The position numbers were made by a program, and so were the translations under genes. This document shows positions 38,203 to 47,490 of a stretch of 64,000 nt of DNA, piece by piece. The notes beneath the pieces were generated by a model. It did no database searches. It saw nothing but the letters and a program-made list of their open reading frames with translations, and was not told the origin of the DNA. The stretch spans positions 1-64,000 of the forward strand of contig NZ_JACBYW010000001.1 in the NCBI RefSeq assembly GCF_013408175.1, read 5' to 3'. The first letter of the stretch is position 1. The number at the start of each line of letters is the position of its first letter. The stretch is from Actinopolyspora biskrensis (lineage in GTDB: Bacteria > Actinomycetota > Actinomycetes > Mycobacteriales > Pseudonocardiaceae).

Positions 38203-38455
38203 CGGCGGCCCGGTTGCCGTGGTGGTGCGGCGGAACCTCGGTCGGGGGCTCGCTCCGGCGAGGCCCCGACATCGGGTGGGCACCTACGCAACGCCGGGCC
38301 TCGCTCGCGAGACCCGAGACTGAGAACCCGCGGCGGTGCTGACTGCTCAGGCTCAGAGCGCTTGCGCTGGCGCGGCGGGATTTCCGGGACTCGTCTTGCG
38401 TAGGTGTCTTCTCAGCCTGCACGTGAGTCGGCGCCTTGCTGCGTCTCAGGGCACT
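38203..38455 (+). repeat. Dispersed intergenic repeat, rearranged copy
   Basis: The left end (38203-38240) matches the left end of the element at 48895-49129, and 38420-38444 is identical (25 nt) to 48955-48979. Between them is an extra inverted repeat with perfect 11-bp arms CACCTACGCAA (38281-38291) and TTGCGTAGGTG (38396-38406). The right end of the element is missing. Confidence 0.65.
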
Positions 38456-38482
38456 TCGAGCAGCCCCGGTTCCGGAAGCCGC

Positions 38483-39535
38483 TCAGCGCTCCGAGCGCAG
38501 TTCGGTGGAGAGCTCGACCCAGTCCCGCAGCAGCCTGCTCGCCGCTCCCGAGTCGATGGCCTCGGCCGCCTCGCGCAGCCCTTCCTCCAAACCGGCCCCC
38601 AGGTCCGTGATCGGACCGTTGTAGGCGGCGAGAGCGCCGGCGGTGTTCAGCAGCACGGCATCCCGGACCGGACCCCGCGCGCCCGCCAGCAGTTCGCGCA
38701 CCACCCGTGCGTTCACCGGGGCGTCACCGCCCTGGAGCTCGTCCGGGGCGGTCAACGGGATCCCGAAGTCCGCGGGGTCGATGCGCTCCTCCCGCACCGA
38801 GCCGTCCCCGACCACCCAGACCGTGCTCGTCGTGGTGGTGGTGATCTCGTCCATCCCGTCGTCCCCGCTGACCAGCAGTACCGAGTGCCCGCGGCGGGCG
38901 AAGGCCTCGGCCATGACCGGCGCTATCCGCCGGTCGGCACAACCGATCAACCCGGAACCGGGACGGGCCGGATTGGTCAGCGGGCCGAGCACGTTGAACG
39001 CGGTGGGGATGCCGATCTCGCGGCGCGGCCCCGCCGCGTACTTCATGGCCGGATGGAACAGGGCCGCGAAGCAGAAGCCGATGCCGAGTCGCGAAACGCA
39101 GTGGTGGACGTCCTCCGGGGAGAGGTCGATGGCCACTCCGAGCTCTTCCAGCACATCGGCCGTGCCGCAGCTCGACGAGGCGGCGCGGTTGCCGTGCTTG
39201 ACCACCGTGGCACCGCACGCGGCGAGCACGATCGAGGTCATGGTCGAGATGTTGACCGTTCCGGCACGGTCCCCGCCCGTGCCGACCACGTCGATCGTGT
39301 GCTGGGGAACCTCCAGCGGACGTGCGTGCTCGACCATCGCGTCGGCCATGCCGAGGATCTCCGAGGAGGTTTCGCCCTTGGCGCGCAACGCGACCGCGAA
39401 CGCGGCCACCCGGGTCGGGGTGGCCTCACCGCTCATGATCTGGTCCATAGCCCAGGCGGTCTCCGTGCTTTCCAGGGTTTCCCCGGAGACGAGCCGGTTC
39501 AGCAGATCGGGCCATGTGGTCGTCGCAGTTCGCAC
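38483..39535 (-). CDS. trpD: Anthranilate phosphoribosyltransferase
   Basis: 350 aa. Transfers phosphoribosyl to anthranilate in tryptophan synthesis. It has the PRPP loop VVGTGGDRAGTVNISTMTSIV, KHGNRAASSSCGTADVLEELG, FCFAALFHPAMKYAAG, FNVLGPLTNPARP, and the metal-binding DGMDEI. The GTG at 39535 has GAGGA upstream. It sits alone, away from other trp genes, as in mycobacteria (Rv2192c). Confidence 0.95.
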   Translation of the reverse strand: MRTATTTWPDLLNRLVSGETLESTETAWAMDQIMSGEATPTRVAAFAVALRAKGETSSEILGMADAMVEHARPLEVPQHTIDVVGTGGDRAGTVNISTMTSIVLAACGATVVKHGNRAASSSCGTADVLEELGVAIDLSPEDVHHCVSRLGIGFCFAALFHPAMKYAAGPRREIGIPTAFNVLGPLTNPARPGSGLIGCADRRIAPVMAEAFARRGHSVLLVSGDDGMDEITTTTTSTVWVVGDGSVREERIDPADFGIPLTAPDELQGGDAPVNARVVRELLAGARGPVRDAVLLNTAGALAAYNGPITDLGAGLEEGLREAAEAIDSGAASRLLRDWVELSTELRSER

Positions 39536-39558
39536 GTTGGTGTCCTCGAGTACTCGTG

Positions 39559-39969
39559 TCAACCGTGGGGTGCGGGCAAGGCGTGCGCACGCAGTGTCTC
39601 GGCCACGGTCTCGGCGGCGTTCAGCGGGTCGAGCGGGTGAACGAGGACCGCGTCTGCCTGTGACCACGTGGCGAGCCATCGGTCGTCCTTGCGCCGCACG
39701 GTGACCACGATCGGCGGGCAGTCGGCGAGCTCGTTCTTCAGCTGCCGCGATACTCCCATCCCGCCGGTGGGCTGGGCTTCACCGTCCAGGACCAACAGGT
39801 CCACACTGCCCGCGTCGACCTTCCCGAGGATCTCGGCCACCGTCGAGGCCTCCGTGTACTGCACCCGTTTGACGTCGGGTGCGGGGCGGCGTCCGACGGC
39901 CGTGATGATCGAGTCGCGGATCTCCTGTCGGTGGCTGAACACGCAGACGTTGCTCGCCGAAGTGTTCAT
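39559..39969 (-). CDS. Degenerate response-regulator receiver-like protein
   Basis: 136 aa, CheY-like in length and strand pattern (VCVFSHRQEIRDSIITAVG; VDLLVLDGEAQPTGG; PPIVVTVRRKDDRW; ADAVLVHPLDPLNAAETV). The central Asp of LVLDGEA fits the phosphoacceptor site, but the usual N-terminal acidic pair is replaced by SHRQE and the C-terminal Lys-Pro by His-Pro. Phosphorylation by a histidine kinase is therefore doubtful. The ATG at 39969 has AAGGAG upstream. The trpD start codon lies 24 bp past its stop, same strand, so the two are probably co-transcribed. Confidence 0.75.
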   Translation of the reverse strand: MNTSASNVCVFSHRQEIRDSIITAVGRRPAPDVKRVQYTEASTVAEILGKVDAGSVDLLVLDGEAQPTGGMGVSRQLKNELADCPPIVVTVRRKDDRWLATWSQADAVLVHPLDPLNAAETVAETLRAHALPAPHG

Positions 39970-40623
39970 GGGCACTCCTTGGCTGCCGTGGCGGCCGGTG
40001 AGGTCTGGTTCGTGACTCGTGCCGAGTGCTCACGAGTGCTCGTATCGTATCCGGTTCGCCTCGCCGCGGGGTAATACACCTCACTGTTGCGAAGGTCTCG
40101 TCACTTCTGGGGGAACTCGCGGTTCCGCGTGGCGGCACCTCCGTCCCGCACCGCTCGGGGAAAGCGCTCGGGGAGCTCGCCCGCCCGCGTTCGACCAGCA
40201 GGAGCTCCGGACACGTAGCGCGATCACCGGGAGGCGGTGGCCCCGGTGATCCCGGTCCGGTTCGTTCCGCTCCGGCGTCCGGGACGCGGCGGGGTGCTCG
40301 TGCGGCGGGTTTCGGTTCCGCTCGGGAGGGACGGATGTCCCCTTCGGAGGCAGCGCGGGGAGTATCCGGGTCTGTGCAGGTGAGCGAGCCGGTTCTCCCC
40401 GGGGGCGGGGCCGTGCTCCCGGGATCGTGCGGTCGCCGCTCTCGCGGGTGCGCGGCGGACCCGGCACGCGGCGGGGATCGCGGGACCCCCGGCGCGCGCT
40501 CGGCGTCCGACGAGCACGGTGACGTTCACTCCGGGTAACCCCCGCGGTGGACGCGGGCGACGAAAAGGACGAGAGCGGGACCCGAGCGGGCGGGCCGAAA
40601 TCGTTCGCGACATAATGCGTCGC
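39970..40623. other. Divergent intergenic region, no gene seen
   Basis: ~650 bp between the receiver-like gene and ctaE. Very GC-rich with no supported ORF. A possible minus-strand -10 (TACGAT type) occurs near 40040 for the receiver-like gene; the ctaE -10 is at the right end. Confidence 0.5.
40611..40616 (+). promoter_or_regulatory. -10 element (CATAAT), leaderless ctaE start
   Basis: CATAAT ends 7 nt before the GTG at 40624. Confidence 0.55.
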
Positions 40624-41226
40624 GTGACAACGGCAGCGCCCTCAATCAGTCAACGCGTGCACTCGCTGAACCGGCCGAACATGGTCAGCGTGGGCACCAT
40701 CGTTTGGTTGGCCAGCGAGCTGATGTTCTTCGCCGGGCTTTTCGCCATGTTCTTCACGGTGAAGGCCCAGAACGAGGGCCCGTGGCCACCGCCGCCCGCC
40801 GAACTCAACGTGAGCTACGCCCTACCGTTCACCATCATCCTGGTGGCGTCCTCGTTCACCTGTCAGTGGGGTGTGTTCGCGGCCGAGCGTGGTGATGTCT
40901 ACGGCCTTCGTCGTTGGTACATGCTCACGCTCGTGATGGGCCTGGTCTTCGTGCTGGGACAGGCCGGTGAGTACTACACGCTGGTCACCGAGCACCACAC
41001 GACGATGGCGACCTCGGCGTTCGGCACGGTCTTCTACATGACCACGGGCTTCCACGGTCTGCACGTGATCGGTGGGCTCGTCGCGTTCGTGATCCTGATG
41101 ATCCGGACGAGGATGAGCAAGTTCACGCCGGCCCAGGCCGTGGCCTCGATCGTCGTGTCGTACTACTGGCACTTCGTGGACATCGTGTGGATCGGGCTCT
41201 TCCTGGTCATCTACCTGGTGCCATGA
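40624..41226 (+). CDS. ctaE: Cytochrome c oxidase subunit III
   Basis: 200 aa with five hydrophobic helices and the subunit III motifs [19 protein letters not shown] near the N-terminus, [16 protein letters not shown] and [14 protein letters not shown]. The GTG at 40624 gives [18 protein letters not shown], the usual actinobacterial start, and a CATAAT -10 box lies 7 nt upstream. First gene of the ctaE-qcrCAB cluster. Confidence 0.95.
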   Translation: MTTAAPSISQRVHSLNRPNMVSVGTIVWLASELMFFAGLFAMFFTVKAQNEGPWPPPPAELNVSYALPFTIILVASSFTCQWGVFAAERGDVYGLRRWYMLTLVMGLVFVLGQAGEYYTLVTEHHTTMATSAFGTVFYMTTGFHGLHVIGGLVAFVILMIRTRMSKFTPAQAVASIVVSYYWHFVDIVWIGLFLVIYLVP

Positions 41227-41338
41227 CACGGTCCGCCCGGGCCGACGGAAACCAGGGACAAGGCAGCGATACGAAGCAGAGCGTGATGTTGTTGCCGCTG
41301 AATCGTCCCGAACATGACAGCAAGGGTTTTGCGCACTC

Positions 41339-42145
41339 ATGACCACCAAAAAGAAACGCAACCGCGCGGGTTCCAAGTTCCGGCGACGGCTTTCCGGTGT
41401 GCTGGCGCTCGGGATCGCCTTGGTGGCCGCGGGCGGCCTCTACAGCGTGCTGCTCCCCGAACCGCAGACCGCGACGGCGGCGGAGGATCCGTCACTGGTC
41501 CGGGACGGCAAGGAACTTTACGAGACCTCCTGCATCAGCTGTCACGGCGAGAACCTGCAGGGCGTTGAGGACCGGGGGCCGAGCCTGATCGGAGTCGGTG
41601 GTGCGGCCGTGCACTTCCAGGTTTCCACCGGTCGCATGCCGATGAAGCGCCACGAGGCGCAGGCTCCGCGCAAACCCGAGGACTTCTCCCCGCAGGAGAT
41701 CCGGGCGCTCGCCGCCTACGCCCAGTCGGTCGGAGGCGGACCGAAGCAGCCCTCGGCGAAGGGGGAGCAGCTGCAGGGCGACGACCCCGCGCGCGGTGCC
41801 GAGCTCTTCCGACTGAACTGCGCTTCCTGTCACAACTTCACCGGTCGGGGGATCGCGCTGTCCGCGGGCAAGAACGCTCCGGATCTGAGCCAGGCCACCG
41901 AACAGCAGATCTACGAGGCGATGCACACCGGGCCTGCGAACATGCCGAAGTTCTCCGAACGTCAGCTGACCCCTGACGAGAAGAAGGACATCATCGCCTA
42001 CGTGAAGTCGGTGACCGACGGCAACAACAACCCCGGTGGCAACGCGCTCGGTGGCTACGGGCCGGGGCCAGAGACGGTCGTGGCCTGGGTCATCGGGCTC
42101 GGAAGTCTCGTCGGCCTCACCCTGTGGATCGGAGCCAGGGCATGA
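41339..42145 (+). CDS. qcrC: Cytochrome bc1 complex diheme cytochrome c subunit
   Basis: 268 aa. One N-terminal signal-anchor helix, two heme-c sites CISCH (~residues 65-69) and CASCH (~162-166), distal Met ligands in the GRMPM and NMPKF segments, and a C-terminal transmembrane helix ([19 protein letters not shown]). It replaces a soluble cytochrome c in the bcc-aa3 supercomplex. Stop overlaps the qcrA start (ATGA). Confidence 0.96.
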   Translation: MTTKKKRNRAGSKFRRRLSGVLALGIALVAAGGLYSVLLPEPQTATAAEDPSLVRDGKELYETSCISCHGENLQGVEDRGPSLIGVGGAAVHFQVSTGRMPMKRHEAQAPRKPEDFSPQEIRALAAYAQSVGGGPKQPSAKGEQLQGDDPARGAELFRLNCASCHNFTGRGIALSAGKNAPDLSQATEQQIYEAMHTGPANMPKFSERQLTPDEKKDIIAYVKSVTDGNNNPGGNALGGYGPGPETVVAWVIGLGSLVGLTLWIGARA

Positions 42146-43341
42146 GTGAGCGGGATATGAGCGAGCAGAACAGCAGCGAACGACACGGCAGCGACTCGGA
42201 CAACGAGCACCTCACCGGCAAGGACGAGCAGCAGCCGACCGAGGCGGAACTCGCGGAGATGAGCCGCGACGAGAAGGTCCGGCTCGGTCTGGCCCAGGAC
42301 GACGTCGAGCTCGTCGAGTACCCCGACCCGTGGCCCGTCAAGGGGACCAGGGCCGAACGGCGCGCCGAACGCGCGGTCGCCGCGTGGTTCTCGCTGGCCG
42401 GGTTCTCGGCGCTGGCCTTCATCGGGGTCTTCGTCTTCTGGCCGTGGCGCTACGTCAATCCGCTGGCCGACGAGCAGGGGCACTTCCTGTACTCGCTGTA
42501 CAACCCCCTGATCGGCTTCTTCCTCGGACTGTCGATCCTCTCGGTGGGAATCGGCGCGATCCTGTACTCGAAGAAGTTCATGCCGCACGAGGTCGCCGTC
42601 CAGCAGCGGCACGACGGGCACGGTTCCTCCGAACTGGACCGCCAGACGGCCGCGGCCGAGCTGGCCGACGCCGGGTCCCGGAGCACGATCGCCCGCCGCT
42701 CGATGATCAAGCGCACCGCCGGTTTCGGAGCCGGGGCCTTCGGTCTGGGCACGGGCGTGCTGGTTCTCGGCGGAATGGTCAAGAACCCGTGGGCCGAGAC
42801 CGGCCCCGATTCGCTCAACCACACCGGTTGGATGCAGAGCGGCGACGAGAAGGTCTACCTGCGTCGCAACACCGGTAACGCCCACGAGGTTTCGCTGGTG
42901 CGGGCACAGGATCTCACCCCGGGCGGGTTCGAGACGGTGTTTCCGTTCCGCGAGTCCGAACGCGGGAACGAGGAGGCGTTGCTGCACGCCCTGCGTCGTT
43001 CCGACAACCCGGTCATGTTGATCCGGCTGCGGCCCGGCGACTCCCCCGTGGAGCGCAAGGGGCAGGAGGACTTCAACTACGGCGACTACTACGCCTACTC
43101 GAAGATCTGCACCCACCTGGGATGTCCGACCTCGTTGTACGAGACTCAGACCGGCAGGCTGCTCTGCCCCTGCCACCAGTCGCAGTTCGACGTGGCCAAC
43201 AGCTATGCCAAGCCGGTCTTCGGGCCCGCTACGCGCGCTCTGCCGCAGTTGCCGATCACGGTTGACGAAGAGGGCTACTTCGTGGCGAAGAGCGACTTCA
43301 TCGAGCCGATCGGTCCGGCCTACTGGGAGCGGAATTCATGA
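42142..43341 (+). CDS. qcrA: Cytochrome bc1 complex Rieske iron-sulfur subunit
   Basis: 399 aa, the extended actinobacterial form. An acidic N-terminal cytoplasmic stretch (~75 residues), three transmembrane helices, a Tat-like twin-Arg segment before the third helix ([16 protein letters not shown]), and the Rieske ligands CTHLGC and [12 protein letters not shown] at 42142 overlaps the qcrC stop. Its own stop overlaps the qcrB start. Confidence 0.95.
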   Translation: MSERDMSEQNSSERHGSDSDNEHLTGKDEQQPTEAELAEMSRDEKVRLGLAQDDVELVEYPDPWPVKGTRAERRAERAVAAWFSLAGFSALAFIGVFVFWPWRYVNPLADEQGHFLYSLYNPLIGFFLGLSILSVGIGAILYSKKFMPHEVAVQQRHDGHGSSELDRQTAAAELADAGSRSTIARRSMIKRTAGFGAGAFGLGTGVLVLGGMVKNPWAETGPDSLNHTGWMQSGDEKVYLRRNTGNAHEVSLVRAQDLTPGGFETVFPFRESERGNEEALLHALRRSDNPVMLIRLRPGDSPVERKGQEDFNYGDYYAYSKICTHLGCPTSLYETQTGRLLCPCHQSQFDVANSYAKPVFGPATRALPQLPITVDEEGYFVAKSDFIEPIGPAYWERNS

Positions 43342-45026
43342 GTTCGATCACTACCCCGACAAAGTCGGAAAGTGCGGTGTACCGCGCGGCCAGCAAACAG
43401 GCCGACGAGGTGGACAAACGGCTCCAGATCGCGCCCGGTCTGCGCAAGCAGTTCAACAAGGTGTTTCCGACGCACTGGTCGTTCCTGCTGGGCGAGGTCG
43501 CGCTCTACACCTTCATCCTGCTGCTGCTGACCGGCACCTATCTGGCGTTCTTCTTCGACCCCTCGATGGCCGAGGTGCAGTACCAGGGCGCCTACACCAA
43601 CCTGCGCGGCATCGAGATGTCCCGCGCCTTCGCCAGCACGCTGGACATCTCCTTCGAGGTGCGGGGCGGGATGTTCGCCAGGCAGGTGCACCACTGGGCC
43701 GCGCTGCTGTTCATGGCGTCGATCGTCGCCCACATGCTGCGCATCTTCTTCACGGGCGCCTTCCGGCGTCCGAGGGAGACCAACTGGATGATCGGCATCC
43801 TGCTGTTCATCCTCGGGATGTTCGAAGGGTTCACCGGCTACTCGCTGCCGGACGACCTGCTCTCCGGCACCGGTGTGCGCATCGCCTCCGGGATCACGAT
43901 GTCGGTTCCCGTGGTCGGCACCTGGATCCACTGGATCCTCTTCGGCGGGGAGTTCCCCGGAACCGAGCTGATCCCGCGCTTCTACATGATGCACATCTTC
44001 CTGCTTCCGGGCATCATCCTCGGGCTGATCGCGGTGCACCTGGCTCTGGTCTGGTACCAGAAGCACACCCAGTTCCCCGGTGTGCGGCGCAAGGAAAGCA
44101 ATGTGGTCGGTGTGCGGATCCTTCCCGTCTTCGCCACCAAGGGCGGCGGTTTCTTCGCCATCGTCACCGGCGTCACGGCCATCATGGGCGGGATCTTCCA
44201 GATCAACCCGATCTGGCACCTCGGGCCGTACAACGCCTCGCAGGTCTCGGCCGCGTCCCAGCCGGACTGGTACATGATCTGGACGGACGGATCCAGCAGG
44301 CTCTGGCCCTCCTGGGAGGTCTACCTGTGGGGTGAGTACACGATCCCCGCGGTGTTCTTCCCGACGGCGCTGTTCATGGGCCTGATCTTCACCGTGGCGC
44401 TGGCCTATCCGCTGATCGAGCGCAAGCTCACCGGAGACGACGCGCACCACAACCTGTTGCAGCGCCCGCGGGACGTTCCGGTGCGGACGAGTCTCGGCGC
44501 CATGGCGCTGACGTTCTTCTCGGTGTTGATGATCTCGGGTGTCAACGACATCGTCGCCTTCAAGTTCGACATCTCGCTGAACGCGATGACCTGGATCGGC
44601 CGGATCGGCCTGCTGATCGCTCCGCCGATCGCCTACTACATCACCTACCGGCTCTGCATCGGTCTGCAGAAGTCCGACCGCGAGGTGCTGGAGCACGGCC
44701 TGGAAACGGGCATCATCAAGCGTCTGCCGCACGGGGAGTTCGTCGAGGTGCACCAGCCGCTCGGCCCCGTGGACGAGCACGGTCACCCCGAGGAGCTCGA
44801 GTACCAGGGGGCTCCGGTGCCGAAGAAGATGAACAAGCTTGGTGCCGCGGGCAAGCCGGTCGAAGGCGGTTGGCTCAAGCCCGATCCGAGCGGGGAGACG
44901 GCCGCGCTGGACGCTGCCCGCGAGGAGGAGCACGTGGCCGCGGGCGAGCACGAGGAGATCCCGGAGTCGGAGGCTTCCGAACGGGGCGAGCTCGTCGGCG
45001 GCAAGGCGCGTCAGCCGGAGGAGTGA
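43338..45026 (+). CDS. qcrB: Cytochrome bc1 complex cytochrome b subunit
   Basis: 562 aa polytopic protein. Heme-b histidine pairs fall in [20 protein letters not shown] and [21 protein letters not shown]. The quinol-oxidation motif is PDWY (SQPDWYMIW), the actinobacterial variant of PEWY. An extended, acidic cytoplasmic C-terminus of ~150 residues follows the last helix, as usual in this phylum. The start overlaps the qcrA stop. A strong terminator follows. Confidence 0.96.
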   Translation: MSSITTPTKSESAVYRAASKQADEVDKRLQIAPGLRKQFNKVFPTHWSFLLGEVALYTFILLLLTGTYLAFFFDPSMAEVQYQGAYTNLRGIEMSRAFASTLDISFEVRGGMFARQVHHWAALLFMASIVAHMLRIFFTGAFRRPRETNWMIGILLFILGMFEGFTGYSLPDDLLSGTGVRIASGITMSVPVVGTWIHWILFGGEFPGTELIPRFYMMHIFLLPGIILGLIAVHLALVWYQKHTQFPGVRRKESNVVGVRILPVFATKGGGFFAIVTGVTAIMGGIFQINPIWHLGPYNASQVSAASQPDWYMIWTDGSSRLWPSWEVYLWGEYTIPAVFFPTALFMGLIFTVALAYPLIERKLTGDDAHHNLLQRPRDVPVRTSLGAMALTFFSVLMISGVNDIVAFKFDISLNAMTWIGRIGLLIAPPIAYYITYRLCIGLQKSDREVLEHGLETGIIKRLPHGEFVEVHQPLGPVDEHGHPEELEYQGAPVPKKMNKLGAAGKPVEGGWLKPDPSGETAALDAAREEEHVAAGEHEEIPESEASERGELVGGKARQPEE

Positions 45027-45057
45027 TCCTTCCCGGAGAAGTGGCGTGTTGACCGGA

Positions 45058-45104
45058 CCGGCGGCTCCCGCACCTCAGGCAGGTGCGGGAGCCGCCGGTT
45101 TTTT
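45058..45104 (+). terminator. qcr operon intrinsic terminator
   Basis: Perfect 18-bp stem (45058-45075 with 45081-45098), 5-nt loop, then six Ts (45099-45104). The best Rho-independent terminator in the window. Confidence 0.95.
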
Positions 45105-45151
45105 CGCGCCGGTTTCCGGCGGTGCGCGGGTGTCGCCGGGGCGGTGGGTAC

Positions 45152-45157
45152 TACCGT
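45152..45157 (+). promoter_or_regulatory. -10 element (TACCGT), leaderless start
   Basis: TACCGT ends 7 nt before the ATG at 45165 and decides this start over the GTG at 45144. Confidence 0.55.
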
Positions 45158-45164
45158 CGGAAGC

Positions 45165-45584
45165 ATGACGACGATCACGGACCAGGTGCGGTCCTTTTTG
45201 GAGCAGGGTGGTCGCACGGGCAAGCTCGGCTACCTCGGTTCGGACGGGCGCCCGCTGGTGGCCCCCGTCTGGTTCGCCGTGGACGGGGAGCGGATCGTGC
45301 TCACCACCGGCACCGCCAGTGCGAAGGCCGCGGCCATGCTAAGGGACCCACGTTTGACGTTGTGCGTCGACGAGCAGAGCGCGCACACCTTCGTGCAGAT
45401 CCAGGGCGACGCGGAGACCACGGACGACCCGGACGAGGTCCTGCGAGTGGCCACCACCGTGGCGGCGTACTACGTGGGCGAGGAGAAGGCGGAAAGGGTC
45501 GGGAAGAAGATCGCGGGCCCGGGCCAGCTCGCCGTGCATCTCACCCCCACCAGGATCGTTTCCAGCGAGGACCTCGGGGAGTAG
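45165..45584 (+). CDS. PPOX-class (F420- or flavin-binding) split beta-barrel protein
   Basis: 139 aa. The pyridoxamine-5'-phosphate-oxidase-like fold is shown by KLGYLGSDGRPLVAPVWF, IVLTTGTASAKAAAMLRDPRLTLCVDEQ and FVQIQGDAETTDDPDEV. This is the F420-dependent Rv1155-like family by general appearance; the cofactor is inferred. Leaderless start at 45165. Substrate unknown. Confidence 0.85.
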   Translation: MTTITDQVRSFLEQGGRTGKLGYLGSDGRPLVAPVWFAVDGERIVLTTGTASAKAAAMLRDPRLTLCVDEQSAHTFVQIQGDAETTDDPDEVLRVATTVAAYYVGEEKAERVGKKIAGPGQLAVHLTPTRIVSSEDLGE

Positions 45585-45589
45585 GCTCG

Positions 45590-45651
45590 GCGACTCGGTT
45601 GCTCGGATTCCGGGCAGTCCCGCCGCGGAACCATCCAAGCAAACCGAGTCG
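45590..45651. terminator. Long hairpin between convergent genes
   Basis: Arms 45590-45603 and 45638-45651 pair over ~13 bp with one bulge. The sequence GGAACCATCCAAGC inside resembles the right terminal repeat of the 48895-49129 element, so it may be a remnant of that family. Confidence 0.45.
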
Positions 45652-45667
45652 GGAACAGGAGTTGTCC

Positions 45668-47383
45668 TCAGTCGACTCCCGGGTAGGGGGTGCGGGCCAG
45701 CGAGGCCGAATCGACCCAGTCGCGCCACTTCCCGACCGAGCCCGCGGGCTCGGTCCAGGGGACGTCACACCGGACCATTCTGGCGTCGCCCGAGGTCAGC
45801 CACCGGTGGACCACGTGGACCTCTTCCGGGGGCGCCCCGAACAGCGGCCCCTCGCCGGGGATGACGGTCTCGGCCGAGGCCCGCAGGGAACCGACCACCG
45901 GCATCGGGGGCGTCCCACGCGGTGCCGCTCCGGCGGAAGCCAGTCGCCCGTGACGCACCACGGCGAGCAGCCAGCCGCCCGATCCGTCCGGCCGCGCCGC
46001 GACCAGTTCCGGTACCCGGGCCAGCGCGGACAGTCGTTGCCCGCGGTCCACCGCACGAATGAGTCCGGCGAGGCGGTCCCGGTGCTCGGCCGCGCCCTCG
46101 AAGCGCTGGCCCGCCGCGAGCCTGTCGATCTCCGCTCGTAGCCGGTGCAGCGCGGAGTCGCCCTCCCCGGTGAGCACTTCGCGCACCGGGACCACGTGGG
46201 GCTCGTACCCCGCGGGGCTCTCGTAGCCCGCGCACGGCGCGCCGCAACGTCCCAGTTCGTAGACCGCGCAGGGGCGAGCCGCGGCGCCCCCGGCGGGTAT
46301 GTGCTCGGTGCACTCGCGCAGTCCGGTGACGTCGTGCAGCGCTTCGACCGCTTCCAGAGCGGTGTTCCTGGTGCGGAAGGGACCGAGCGAGTTCCGGGCG
46401 GGTGCCCGGGAGACCTTCAACCGCGGGAAGGGCTCTTCGGTGAGCGAGATCCACCAGAGCTTCCGCTGGTTCTTGGATCTGCGGTTGTACCAGGGGTGGT
46501 GGGCGTCGAGCAGCCGCAGTTCCCGCACCTCGGCTTCCAGGGGGTGCGCGCAGGTGACGTGCTCGACGTGTTCGGCGAGCGCGACCATCTCCCTGATCCC
46601 GTTCCTGCGCTCTCCCGCCGTGAAGTACTGCCCGACCCTGCGCCGCAGGTTCGTCGCCGTGCCGACGTAGAGCACTTCCTCGTTCGGGCCGCGGAACAGG
46701 TACACGCCGGGCTCCTCGGGAAGCCCGGAGGCCAGGGTTCGTTTGCGGCGCTGCTGCGCGGTCACACCGGGCAGGTACTCCAGCAGGTCCTCCAGGGTGC
46801 ACACCCCCGAGGGGCCGAGCAGTCCCAGCAGCGCGTGCAGCACGTCGTTCGTGGTTCTGGCGTCCTGAAGTGCCCGGTGCGCTGGTGCGTGGGCGGTCCC
46901 CAGCGTTTCGGCGAGCGTGGCCAGCCCGTGGTTCGGTGTCCGCCCTCCGGACAGGACACGCCGCGAGAGCCGGAGCGTGCAGACCACGGAGGGGTTGGGC
47001 CAGCTCAGGCCCAGCCGTGCGCATCCGGCGCGGAGGAACCCCGTGTCGAACGGGGCGTTGTGTGCCACGAGCACGCAGCCGGCCGCGAACTCGAGGAAGG
47101 CGGGCAGCGCGGTGCCGAGCGCCGGGGCGCCCGCGAGCGTGTCGTCGCTGATCCCGGTGATCGCCGCGACCCCCGCGGGCACGGGGCGTCCGGGGTCGAC
47201 CAGGGTGGAGAACTCCTCGACGACCTCGCCTCCGCGCACCTTCACCGCGGCGATCTCGGTTATCCCGTCCCGCTCGCGGTGCTTTCCCGTGGTCTCCAGG
47301 TCCACTACCACGAAGGTGACTTCGCGCAGGGGATGTCCCAGCTCGGCGAAGGACATCTGGGCGCGCTCCGGTAACCGGCTCAT
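45668..47383 (-). CDS. DEDDh exonuclease fused to UvrC-type GIY-YIG nuclease
   Basis: 571 aa. Residues ~20-180 form a DnaQ-like 3'-5' exonuclease (VVVDLETTG, VAHNAPFDTGFL, HRALQDARTTNDV: acidic residues and His intact). Residues ~222-300 form a GIY-YIG endonuclease domain (PGVYLFRGPNEEVLYVGTA, NLRRRVGQYF). The rest resembles the UvrC/Cho region with a CAVYELGRCGAPC cysteine cluster. Ortholog of Rv2191 by position and layout. It probably nicks damaged DNA (Cho-like) and may trim ends, but the combined activity is inferred. ATG at 47383; a TACGCT box lies 8 nt upstream. Divergent from the NYN-domain gene. Confidence 0.9.
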   Translation of the reverse strand: MSRLPERAQMSFAELGHPLREVTFVVVDLETTGKHRERDGITEIAAVKVRGGEVVEEFSTLVDPGRPVPAGVAAITGISDDTLAGAPALGTALPAFLEFAAGCVLVAHNAPFDTGFLRAGCARLGLSWPNPSVVCTLRLSRRVLSGGRTPNHGLATLAETLGTAHAPAHRALQDARTTNDVLHALLGLLGPSGVCTLEDLLEYLPGVTAQQRRKRTLASGLPEEPGVYLFRGPNEEVLYVGTATNLRRRVGQYFTAGERRNGIREMVALAEHVEHVTCAHPLEAEVRELRLLDAHHPWYNRRSKNQRKLWWISLTEEPFPRLKVSRAPARNSLGPFRTRNTALEAVEALHDVTGLRECTEHIPAGGAAARPCAVYELGRCGAPCAGYESPAGYEPHVVPVREVLTGEGDSALHRLRAEIDRLAAGQRFEGAAEHRDRLAGLIRAVDRGQRLSALARVPELVAARPDGSGGWLLAVVRHGRLASAGAAPRGTPPMPVVGSLRASAETVIPGEGPLFGAPPEEVHVVHRWLTSGDARMVRCDVPWTEPAGSVGKWRDWVDSASLARTPYPGVD

Positions 47384-47391
47384 GGTCGGCG

Positions 47392-47397
47392 AGCGTA
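47392..47397 (-). promoter_or_regulatory. -10 element (TACGCT), near-leaderless start
   Basis: TACGCT on the minus strand ends 8 nt before the ATG at 47383. Confidence 0.45.
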
Positions 47398-47478
47398 TGC
47401 GGTGCTCCCGATCATGCGTTGAACAGTGCTCCGGTGCCGCAACAACCGCCGGATGCGGGTAATGCCGGATGGAACACT

Positions 47479-47484
47479 TAGCCT
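47479..47484 (+). promoter_or_regulatory. -10 element (TAGCCT), leaderless start
   Basis: TAGCCT ends 6 nt before the GTG at 47491. Confidence 0.5.
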
Positions 47485-47490
47485 GGAAGA

